A stretch of DNA of 64,000 bases from Streptomyces sp. NBC_00078 (GTDB taxonomy: Bacteria > Actinomycetota > Actinomycetes > Streptomycetales > Streptomycetaceae). Both the position numbers and the translations under genes were made by a program. Under the pieces are notes generated by a model, which was given only the letters and a program-made list of their open reading frames with translations, was not told the origin of the DNA and searched no databases. The stretch spans positions 682,001 through 746,000 of the forward strand of contig NZ_JAPELX010000001.1 of NCBI RefSeq assembly GCF_026343335.1. The letters run 5' to 3'. This document shows positions 17,923 through 25,255 of the stretch, piece by piece (the first letter of the stretch is position 1; each line of letters begins with the position of its first letter).

Positions 17923-19180
17923 GTAGACTGTCGCGACTAAGTGTCGTGCTGGTTGGTGGAGTTGGGGTCGGGCGAGCTTCGCTTGTCGCTTCCGTTCGAC
18001 TGGGCAGGGGTGCCGTGTCCTCGCAGAAGAAGTATCCGGTCGCGTTGAGCGCCGAAGATCGTCGGGCGTTGGAGCGTGTGACGACGACGGGGGTCCGCAG
18101 CGCGTCGATGATCAGGCGGGCGCGGGTACTGCTCGCGCTGGACACCTCGGTCGGTGAGGTCGATCCGCGGGCGGTGATCGCGGACCGGGTCGGGGTCTCG
18201 TGCGATTCGGTCCGCCTGATCTCGAAGCGCTACGCGGAGACCGGCGGCGATGTGTGGGCCACGGTCGGCCGGAAGGAACGCGCACTCCCGCCGGTGCCCT
18301 CTGTGGTGACCGGCGAGGTCGAGGCGAGGCTGATCGCGCTGGCCTGCTCGACGCCGCCCAAAGGACACGCCAGGTGGTCGCTGCGCCTGCTGGAGAAGCA
18401 CGTCGCGCTGGTCGAGGACATCCCGGATCTGGACCACTCCACCATCGGCCGGGTGTTAAAAAAACGGAACTGCGTCCTCATGTGAAGAAGTGCTGGACCA
18501 TTCCGCCGGCTGCGAATGCGGCCTTCGCCGCGGCGATGGAGGACGTCCTGGCGGTCTACCACCGACCCTTCGATCCGGCGCGCCCGGTGGTGTGCATGGA
18601 CGAGAAGCCGTACCAGCTCCTCGGCCACGTCCGCGATCCGCTTCCCGCGCAGCCGGGCCGTGACCGGCGTGAGGACAACGAGTACGTCCGCTCGGGGACC
18701 TGCTCGATCTTCTGCTGGGTCGAGCCGCTGCGCGGATGGCGGCGCGTCGACGCCCGGCCCCGCCGGACCAGGGTCGACTGGGCGCACCAGGTCGAGCACC
18801 TGCTGACCGTGGACTATCCCGACGCCGCCACGGTCGTGCTGGTGATGGACAACCTCAACACCCACACCACCGCCTCGCTCTACGAAGCGTTCGACCCGGC
18901 AAAGGCCTTCGCCCTGGCCCAGCGCCTGGAGATCCACCACACCCCCAAACACGGGTCCTGGCTCAACATCGCCGAGATCGAGCTCTCCGCGCTCACCCGC
19001 CAGTGCCTGGACCGCCGCATCGACGACCTCGCCGTGCTCAACGCCGAACTCGCCGCCTGGCAGCAGCACACCAACAGCAACCAGCGCCAAGTCGACTGGC
19101 ACTTCACCACCGACGACGCACGCGTGAAACTACGCCACCTCTACCCAACCACATAGCGAAATTAAGTCGCGACAGTCTAC
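17923..19180 (+). mobile_element. IS630-family insertion sequence, copy 1 (1258 bp)
   Basis: The two ends match as inverted repeats: GTAGACTGTCGCGACT at the left and its complement at the right. TA is directly repeated at both sides within an original CTAG, the hallmark IS630 target. The element carries a two-frame transposase. It is inserted at the right edge of repeat copy A. A copy at 51779-53035 is in the same orientation and, by eye, differs by two substitutions and one A in a homopolymer. Confidence 0.93.
18015..19156 (+). CDS. IS630-family transposase, two frames joined by a slippery A7
   Basis: The first frame (GTG at 18015 to TGA at 18485) encodes about 156 residues with a helix-turn-helix region ([20 protein letters not shown]). 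The second frame, offset by -1, carries the catalytic part: [12 protein letters not shown] (first Asp), [10 protein letters not shown] (second Asp) and [13 protein letters not shown] (Glu), the IS630 DDE set. They meet at seven A residues (18468-18474) in TTAAAAAAACGG. A -1 slip on A AAA AAA would give [13 protein letters not shown] and a full-length transposase of about 380 residues. Frameshifting is known in this IS family; here it is inferred from the sequence. Confidence 0.88.
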
Positions 19181-19284
19181 TAGCTGTATTGATCACGAGC
19201 GTTGTTAACGCTGGCCGGGCTTGATCATGGCGAAGGCCCCCGTGTGTAGTGGAGGTGTCGAATCTTCACCGCACGGAGGCCTTC

Positions 19285-20069
19285 GTGTCCCACCGTAATG
19301 CCCGGCTGACCGTTCACGGCAGGCGACTGCTCGTCGACCGTGTGCGCTCCGGCCGTCCCGTCGCGCACGTCGCAGCCGAGATGGGCATCTCCCGTCCCAC
19401 CGCCCACAAGTGGATCCGGCGCTGGCACTCCGAGGGCGAGAGCGGACTCATCGACCGCCCCAGCCGTCCCCGCACGACACCGCACCGGACCGCAGCCGCC
19501 ACCGAAGCGCATGTCTGCAGGCTGCGACAAGAGCGCAAGCTGGGCCCGGCTCGCATCGGGCCGATCCTGGGCATGCCCGCCTCCACCGTGCACCGCATCC
19601 TGACCCGGCACGGCCTCAACCGCCTGGCCTTTCTGGACCGGCCCACCGGGCAGGTCATCCGCCGCTACGAACGCGACCGGCCCGGCGAGCTGGTCCACGT
19701 CGACGTCAAGAAGCTCGGCCGCATCCCCGACGGCGGCGGCCACAAGGTGCTGGGCCGGCAGGCCGGCCGGGCCACCCGCAGCGGCATGGGCTTCGACTAC
19801 GTCCATTCCGCCGTCGACGATCACTCCCGCCTCGCCTACAGCGAGGTCCACGCGGACGAGAAGGCCGCCACCTGCGCCGACTTCCTGCGCCGGGCCGCAG
19901 CCTTCTTCGCCGAGCACGGCATCACCCGCATCGAGCGGGTCCTGACCGACAACGCCTGGCCCTACCGCAAAAGCTTCGCCTGGCGTGAGGCCCTGGCCGA
20001 CCTCGACGCGGCCGGCAAGCTCACCCGCGCCTACCGCCCGCAGACCAACGGCAAGGTCGAACGCTTCAA
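19285..20069 (+). CDS. IS481 transposase, exon 1 (interrupted by group II intron)
   Basis: The GTG at 19285 follows GGAGG with good spacing. The exon encodes an HTH domain (VAAEMGISRPTAHKWIRRWH) and most of the DDE core: LVHVDVKKLG, AVDDHSRLAYSEVHADEK and LTDNAWPY. It ends inside TNGKVERF-N, just past the third catalytic residue (Glu of KVERF). Continuing past 20069 gives CATRRPVVSPA and a stop, so unspliced RNA yields a protein lacking its C-terminus. Exon 1 (785 nt) plus exon 2 (172 nt) makes 957 nt, exactly 319 codons including the stop. Confidence 0.9.
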
Positions 20070-20602
20070 GTGCGCCACGAGGCGCCCGGTCGTATCCCCG
20101 GCATAGCCGGGAGGAATTCGGAGGGATATTCCTGGGTCTGATGGCTTACCTGGATCCGAAAGGTGAAGGGGACCGTAGCATGCCAGCCAACCAGAGGCCG
20201 GGTCCAGACGTCAGGGACGGTGCTCTGGGGGACCCGCGTGATATGGCGAAAGCTGAATTGCCTGAATCCCAATCTCCAGAAGATGAAAGTTCGCATCCAC
20301 CGGAAAAAAACGTCTGAAACCGGTGCCGGTCCTGCGGTCGCTGTGAAAGAAGGCCAAGCAACCTCCGGGACAAGGAGCGATGCCCAGTGAGGGTATTTAA
20401 GGAGATGAGTGGGGCGCCTACGTCACGCTATTACGTACGACAGGGACGAACGTGGGATCGCCTAACGGGCGCGAGCCCCATGGCGACGGAGGGGCCGTAG
20501 TAGTCGCCGGAGTAACGACCGGCCGGGGAGGACGGGAAAGCCGTCTGCAGTCGGGCGAAGGGCCCCAGGTGATCGGACACCCAAAGTCGGGAGGTATGCG
20601 AA

Positions 20603-22405
20603 ATGCAGAGCGCCGAGACGGTGCTGGGTGTCCTGCGTGAGCGCGGCAGGCGCGGTCTGCCGTGTGAGGAACTGTATCGACAGCTGTTCAACCCGCAGTT
20701 GTATCTGCTGGCTTACGGGCGCATCTACTCCAACAAGGGTGCGATGACGCCTGGGGTAACGCAGGATACCGTGGACGGCATGTCCGCTCGGAAGATCGAC
20801 CGCATCATCGATGCGATGCGCCACGAGCGCTATCGATTCCGCCCTGTGAGGCGAGTCCATATCCCGAAGAAACAGAGCGGAAAGACTCGGCCTCTAGGTC
20901 TGCCAACTTGGACGGATAAATTAGTAGGTGAAGTGATACGTCTCCTCTTGGAGGCTTACTACGAGCCTTCCTTCTCCGACCGCTCCCACGGATTCCGGCC
21001 AGGAAAAGGCTGCCACACCGCACTGCGGGAAGTGGCCAACACCTGGACCGGAACAACCTGGTTTATTGAGGGCGACATCGCCGACTGCTTCGGGAGCCTC
21101 GACCATGAGGTCACGCTCCGACTGCTGGGCGAGAAGGTCCATGACCAGCGTTTCCTGCGGCTGGTGCGCAACATGCTCAAGGCCGGATACCTGGAGGACT
21201 GGGTCTGGAACGCGACACTCAGCGGGGCTCCGCAGGGCGGCGTCGTTTCCCCCGTGATCTCCAATATTTACCTGCACAAGTTGGACGAGTTCATCGAGAA
21301 AACCCTGATCCCCGAATACACCCGGGCGAAGCTCCGAGCGCGCAACCCGGAGTACCGGAAGGTGGAGCAAGCGATCGTACGTGCCCGCCGGCGAGGTGAC
21401 CGTGTTGAAGTGCGATCTCTCTATCGTCGGCTGCACAGTCTCCCGAGCCAGGATCCGAATGATCCGAACTACCGGAGACTGCGCTACGTGCGGTACTGCG
21501 ATGACACCTTGCTCGGGTTTGTCGGGCCGAAGGCCGAAGCCGAGGAAGTGAAACAGCGGATCGCGAAGTTCCTGCGTGATGATCTCAAGCTGGAACTGTC
21601 ACAAGAGAAGACGCTGATCACCCATGCCCGTACCAAGAGGGCAAAGTTCCTCGGCTACGAGATCTCAGTAGCAAGCACAAATCAGAAAACAAGACGGCCG
21701 TCGGCAAGCGATCGGCGAAATCGCCGGTCAGTATGCGGAGCGGTAGTCCTGCATGTGCCTGCCTCTGTGGTCAAGGCCAAGAGCGCCCCGTACTTGTCGC
21801 GCGGAAAACCCGCGTGCCGAAACCCTCTGGTCAACGAGACCGACTATGTCATCGTGGGCAAATACGGGATCGAGTACCGGGGCATCGTCCAGTACTACCT
21901 CCTGGCCGGTGATGTCCAACGACTTCACCGGCTGCGCTGGGTCATGGAGACCTCCATGCTCAAGACCCTGGCAAGAAAGCACGGCTCGTCGGTGACGAAG
22001 ATGGCGGCCCGCTTCAAGGCTAAGATCGCGACGCCGCACGGGCCACGCACGTGCTTCGAGGCCACCTTGGTGCGAGACAGCAGGAGAGAACTGGTCGCCC
22101 GCTTCGGGGGAATTCCTCTCAAGCGGCAGAAGACGGCGGAGTTGACCGACCGTCTGACCGGTCCGGTCTATCCGCATAAAGAGCTGATCCGTCGGCTTGC
22201 GGCGAATAGATGCGAGCTCTGCAAGCGGCCGGGCGAGGTGGAAGCCCACCACGTCAAGTCACTCAACGAGCTCCAACGGGCCGGTGTCGCATCCTCCGAT
22301 TGGGTGAAGATGATGGTCGCGCGCCGCCGCAAGTCCCTTGTGGTCTGCGGCAGTTGTCACGACCGCATCCATCGGAGGAAGCCGAGTACAACGCGCACGC
22401 AGTAG
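20603..22405 (+). CDS. Group II intron-encoded reverse transcriptase / maturase / HNH endonuclease
   Basis: A 600-residue multifunctional protein that would splice the intron and drive its retrohoming. The reverse-transcriptase domain includes RRVHIPKKQSGKTRPLGLPT, HGFRPGKGCHTAL, FIEGDIADCFGSLDH, GAPQGGVVSPVISNIYLHKL and the active-site box VRYCDDTLLGF near residue 298. Next is a maturase (X) region (IVQYYLLAGDVQRLHRLRWV, then METSMLKTLARKH). The C-terminus is an HNH endonuclease with RCELCKRPGEVEAHHVKSL and VVCGSCHDRIH (two cysteine pairs and the His motif). The active-site box is YCDD rather than the common YADD. The ATG follows GGGAGG. It is apparently intact. Confidence 0.93.
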   Translation: MQSAETVLGVLRERGRRGLPCEELYRQLFNPQLYLLAYGRIYSNKGAMTPGVTQDTVDGMSARKIDRIIDAMRHERYRFRPVRRVHIPKKQSGKTRPLGLPTWTDKLVGEVIRLLLEAYYEPSFSDRSHGFRPGKGCHTALREVANTWTGTTWFIEGDIADCFGSLDHEVTLRLLGEKVHDQRFLRLVRNMLKAGYLEDWVWNATLSGAPQGGVVSPVISNIYLHKLDEFIEKTLIPEYTRAKLRARNPEYRKVEQAIVRARRRGDRVEVRSLYRRLHSLPSQDPNDPNYRRLRYVRYCDDTLLGFVGPKAEAEEVKQRIAKFLRDDLKLELSQEKTLITHARTKRAKFLGYEISVASTNQKTRRPSASDRRNRRSVCGAVVLHVPASVVKAKSAPYLSRGKPACRNPLVNETDYVIVGKYGIEYRGIVQYYLLAGDVQRLHRLRWVMETSMLKTLARKHGSSVTKMAARFKAKIATPHGPRTCFEATLVRDSRRELVARFGGIPLKRQKTAELTDRLTGPVYPHKELIRRLAANRCELCKRPGEVEAHHVKSLNELQRAGVASSDWVKMMVARRRKSLVVCGSCHDRIHRRKPSTTRTQ

Positions 22406-22413
22406 TCACTGGA

Positions 22414-22510
22414 GAGCCGTGCTGCCCGGAAACGGGCATGGCCGGTTCGGTGGGAGGCCGGACGGAAAAGGACCTGCTCAGCAGGCACCTCGCCGTCCGG
22501 CCGACCCTAC
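22414..22510 (+). ncRNA. Group II intron domains V and VI
   Basis: Domain V spans 22414-22448: it starts GAGCCGTGCTGCCCG, closes with a GAAA tetraloop, and returns as CGGGCATGGCCGGTTC. The AGC near its 5' end is the catalytic triad. Domain VI is a helix of GGCCGGACGG (22456-22465) paired with CCGTCCGGCC (22493-22502), containing an inner CCTGC/GCAGG hairpin. A22504, six bases before the 3' end, is the best candidate for the branch-point adenosine. Confidence 0.85.
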
Positions 22511-22682
22511 CCGCACCCTCCTCGACGAATGGGCCTACCTGCGGCCCTACACCAGCAACCAGGAACGGACCGAAGCCCTGGCAGACTTCCTCCACACCTA
22601 CAACCACCACCGCTGCCACACCGCACTCGGCGGCCAGCCACCCATCACCCGCGTCAACAACGCTGCGGGTCAATACACCTAG
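22511..22682 (+). CDS. IS481 transposase, exon 2
   Basis: After splicing, codon AA|C joins exon 1, and the protein continues [20 protein letters not shown], then the conserved tail [20 protein letters not shown], ending at TAG 22680-22682. This tail is the usual C-terminus of IS481 transposases. Its last bases are also part of the IS right end and overlap the stop codon of the convergent cysteine synthase-like gene. Confidence 0.88.
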
Positions 22683-23824
22683 CGGCCCGCGTGCAGGTCC
22701 TCGGCCGGCCAGACGCCGGTCTCCAGCAGCGACTGGATTGCCGACGTGTACGGCTCGATGTCCAGGCCCTGCCGGGCGAGCCACGCGTTGGAGTAGTACT
22801 TGTCCAGGTAGCGGTCGCCCGGGTCGCACAGCAGCGTCACCACGCTTCCCTGCCGCCCCGCGGCCACCATCTCGGCAATGATCTTCAGCGCGCTCCACAG
22901 GCCGGTGCCGGTCGAGCCGCCCGCCTTGCGGCCGATGGCCCGCTCCAGCGCCCGTACGGCGGCGACGCTCGCCGCGTCGGGCACCTTCATCATCCGGTCG
23001 ACGGCTCCCGGCACGAAGCTCGGTTCCATGCGGGGGCGGCCGATGCCCTCGATACGGGAGCCGCAGTCGCAGGTGACGTCCGGATCGCCGGTGGTCCAGC
23101 CCTCGAAGAAACAGGAGTTCTCGGGATCGGCCACACAGATGCGGGTGTCGCGCTGGGTGTAGTGGACGTAGCGCGCGAGGGTCGCCGAGGTGCCGCCGGT
23201 GCCGGCCGTCGCCACGATCCACGCCGGCTCCGGGAACCGCTCCAGCTCCAGCTGGCGGAAGATGGATTCGGCGATGTTGTTGTTGCCACGCCAGTCCGTG
23301 GCCCGTTCCGCGTAGGTGAACTGGTCCATGTAGTGGCCGCCGGTGTCCACCGCCAGACGGGCCGATTCCTCGTACATCCTGCGCGAGTCGTCCACGAAGT
23401 GGCACTGCCCGCCATGGAACTCGATCAGGCGGATCTTCTCGGCGCTCGTCGTGCGCGGCATGACGGCGATGAAGGGCACCCCGATCAGCTTCGCGAAGTA
23501 CGCCTCGGAGACGGCTGTCGAGCCGCTGGACGCCTCGATCACCGGGCGGCCCGGCCGGATCCAGCCGTTGCACAGTCCGTAGAGGAAGAGGGAGCGGGCG
23601 AGCCGGTGCTTGAGGCTGCCGGTCGGGTGGGTCGACTCGTCCTTGAGGTACAGGTCGATGCCCCACTTCTCGGGCAGCGGAAAGCGGAGCAGGTGCGTGT
23701 CGGCCGAGCGGTTGGCATCGGCCTGGACCTTGCGGACGGCTTCTTTCAGCCAATCACGGTAGGCCACGTCGCTGCGGTCGACGTCGAGGGTCCGGCCGGT
23801 CCGGGTTTGCTGGGGGGTGCTCAC
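22679..23824 (-). CDS. PLP-dependent cysteine synthase / desulfhydrase-like protein (Cds1-type)
   Basis: A 381-residue fold-type II PLP enzyme. The lysine that binds PLP is in [15 protein letters not shown] (about residue 73), the substrate loop is [13 protein letters not shown], and the phosphate-binding loop is [14 protein letters not shown]. The sequence resembles mycobacterial Cds1, which releases H2S from cysteine, more than the CysK or CysM synthases, but the reaction cannot be settled here. The IS481 right end overlaps its stop codon without changing the reading frame. It starts divergently from the small gene at 24154. Confidence 0.85.
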   Translation of the reverse strand: MSTPQQTRTGRTLDVDRSDVAYRDWLKEAVRKVQADANRSADTHLLRFPLPEKWGIDLYLKDESTHPTGSLKHRLARSLFLYGLCNGWIRPGRPVIEASSGSTAVSEAYFAKLIGVPFIAVMPRTTSAEKIRLIEFHGGQCHFVDDSRRMYEESARLAVDTGGHYMDQFTYAERATDWRGNNNIAESIFRQLELERFPEPAWIVATAGTGGTSATLARYVHYTQRDTRICVADPENSCFFEGWTTGDPDVTCDCGSRIEGIGRPRMEPSFVPGAVDRMMKVPDAASVAAVRALERAIGRKAGGSTGTGLWSALKIIAEMVAAGRQGSVVTLLCDPGDRYLDKYYSNAWLARQGLDIEPYTSAIQSLLETGVWPAEDLHAGR

Positions 23825-23920
23825 GACGGGTGCTCCTTACACTCAGCGCCGACGACGCGTCGCGCTGCCGGCACATCGATCATAAACACCTTCCGCACGC
23901 TTCTCACCTGCATAAACGCA

Positions 23921-23939
23921 CCTTTGGGCACCCCAAAGG
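23921..23939. promoter_or_regulatory. 8-bp perfect inverted repeat upstream of the Cds1-like gene
   Basis: CCTTTGGG and CCCAAAGG are separated by CAC. The site lies about 97 bases upstream of the cysteine synthase-like start, in a 329-base divergent intergenic region. On the minus strand two copies of GTTTATG lie between the repeat and the gene, possibly promoter or operator elements. Otherwise the gap shows no gene. Confidence 0.4.
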
Positions 23940-24153
23940 AGAGCCTGGGGGCAGGGGGTGGGCAAAGGTGGGGGCGCATTCGGGCGAGTGCTCCGGGCGC
24001 CCGGTGCGGGGGTGCCGTGCGCACTGGTGCTCGACGCCGGGCGCGGGCAGACTGCACGGAACGGGGGCGCACACTGGATCACGAGACGAGCTGGATCATG
24101 GCCCACGCAGGATCACGGTCCAGCGCACCGGACGCGCACAAGGGGGCGGCGGC

Positions 24154-24477
24154 ATGGCGGAGCCGGAGTTCACGGCGACGGGCGTGCGAATCGGCAAACG
24201 GCTGCGTTCGCTCACCCGGGCCGGACAGGTCCGGATCAGCGACGGCAGGCTTGCGTTGCTCACCAGTTACGGCACCGAGATCGACAGCGCGCCGGTGCAG
24301 GCGGTGCGCGCCTCCAAGCCCTGGTTCGCCGCGCAGGGCCGGGCGCTCGCGGACCTCAACGGCAAGCGGTACCTGCTGACGCTGGGTGACCACGATCCCG
24401 CACCGGGCGAGCCGGGGCCGCCCGCGGCACGCCGGTTCATAGAGGCCGTACGAAGGGCCGCGGGGCGCGGCGGCTGA
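24154..24477 (+). CDS. Hypothetical 107-residue protein
   Basis: A small soluble protein, MAEPEFTATGVRIGKRLRSL onward, with alternating beta-strand-like segments (QVRISDGRLALLTSYG, KRYLLTLGDHDPAPG) and a basic C-terminal helix. The ATG follows AGGGGGCGGCGGC. I do not recognise the family. The strand-rich middle and final helix could be a small PH-like or SH3-like fold, but that is a guess. It has no signal peptide or membrane helix. Confidence 0.55.
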   Translation: MAEPEFTATGVRIGKRLRSLTRAGQVRISDGRLALLTSYGTEIDSAPVQAVRASKPWFAAQGRALADLNGKRYLLTLGDHDPAPGEPGPPAARRFIEAVRRAAGRGG

Positions 24478-24698
24478 CAACTCCCGCAGTACGGCGGCGG
24501 ACTGCGACCGCGAGCCGACGGCGAGTTGCGGTACCGCGCCCCCTGCGCCACTCTTGTCTCACGTCACTCTGGGTTTACCGGCGATAACGCTGCGAACCAG
24601 CCCGCCGGGCACGACAGCAGGTGGCCGTCTCCCTCAGCCACCTTGCTGGATCCGTCTTCCGTGTTCTTCCGGACCTCTTCAGTCGGGGAGTCGCAGCC

Positions 24699-25229
24699 GT
24701 GATCACTCACCCAAACAGACACTGCACGGTAGAGCTGCAAGCCCTGCCGTCGCGGATCGGCCAGGTCCGCAGAATCGTCTCTGCGCAGTTGCGCTACTGG
24801 CATATGGACTCCCTCATCGACCGTGCCGCGCTCGGTGTGACGGAGTTGCTGACCAACGTCCATCTGCACGCCCAGCCCGACAAGCTGTGCACCGTGGAGA
24901 TAGAACTGTTGCTGGACCGGCTCACGGTTTCCGTGCACGATCACGACCCCCGGCTGCCCGAGGTGCGGGAGGTGGAGCCGGGCGCCACCACCGGGCGCGG
25001 ACTCGCCATGGTGGCCGCGGTGAGCGAGAGCTGGGGGGTGCGCCCGGACGGCGAGTCGGGCAAGGTCGTCTGGTTCACGCTGCCCACCGCCCCGGCTCCG
25101 GTCGCGGCGCCGGCCCGCCTTCCGCGTCGTACGGCCGAGAAGCCGGCGCACCGGTTCGCGGAGGTCGAGCAGGCGGTCGACGGCCGCAGGCCCGCACACG
25201 CTCCCGCCCGGTCGGCCGTTGCCGGCTGA
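24699..25229 (+). CDS. RsbW-like ATP-binding regulatory protein
   Basis: A 176-residue protein with a single histidine-kinase-like ATPase domain: LGVTELLTNVHLHAQPD (N box), VSVHDHDPRLPEV (G1 box) and TTGRGLAMVAAVSESWG (G2 box). Streptomyces have many such anti-sigma-factor-like ATPases that bind sigma factors or anti-anti-sigma proteins. After the domain comes an Ala/Pro/Arg-rich tail. The GTG at 24699 follows CGGGGAG with good spacing; an upstream ATG at 24621 would add a non-conserved leader. It converges on the ABC permease gene. Confidence 0.85.
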   Translation: MITHPNRHCTVELQALPSRIGQVRRIVSAQLRYWHMDSLIDRAALGVTELLTNVHLHAQPDKLCTVEIELLLDRLTVSVHDHDPRLPEVREVEPGATTGRGLAMVAAVSESWGVRPDGESGKVVWFTLPTAPAPVAAPARLPRRTAEKPAHRFAEVEQAVDGRRPAHAPARSAVAG

Positions 25230-25255
25230 CCGGGCGGTGACCTGCCCGCGCTGTC

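Larger units (their letters stand above)
20070..22510 (+). mobile_element. Group II intron (2441 bp) in the IS481 transposase gene
   Basis: The 5' end reads GTGCGCC, matching the GUGYG consensus, and the 3' end reads CCCTAC, matching the AY consensus. The intron has a structured 5' region of about 530 bases (domains I-III expected), an open frame for an RT-maturase-HNH protein (20603-22405), a clear domain V and a domain VI helix. Excision restores the 318-residue IS481 transposase in frame, which fixes both boundaries. Exon-binding sequences were not identified by eye. Confidence 0.93.
19185..22678 (+). mobile_element. IS481-family insertion sequence carrying a group II intron
   Basis: The left end TGTATTGATCAC...GCGTTGTTAACGC matches the complement of the right end (...GCGTCAACAACGC...TCAATACA). 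CTAGC occurs immediately on both sides, consistent with a 5-bp target duplication if the right edge is placed at 22678. Without the 2441-bp intron the element is about 1053 bp, a normal IS481 size. It directly abuts the right end of IS630 copy 1 and reaches into the stop codon of the gene at 22679. Confidence 0.85.

Noticed and set aside
20070..20600. Small open frames in the 5' part of the intron
   Set aside because: This part must fold into intron domains I-III. The frames lack ribosome sites and continue from the interrupted transposase only by chance.
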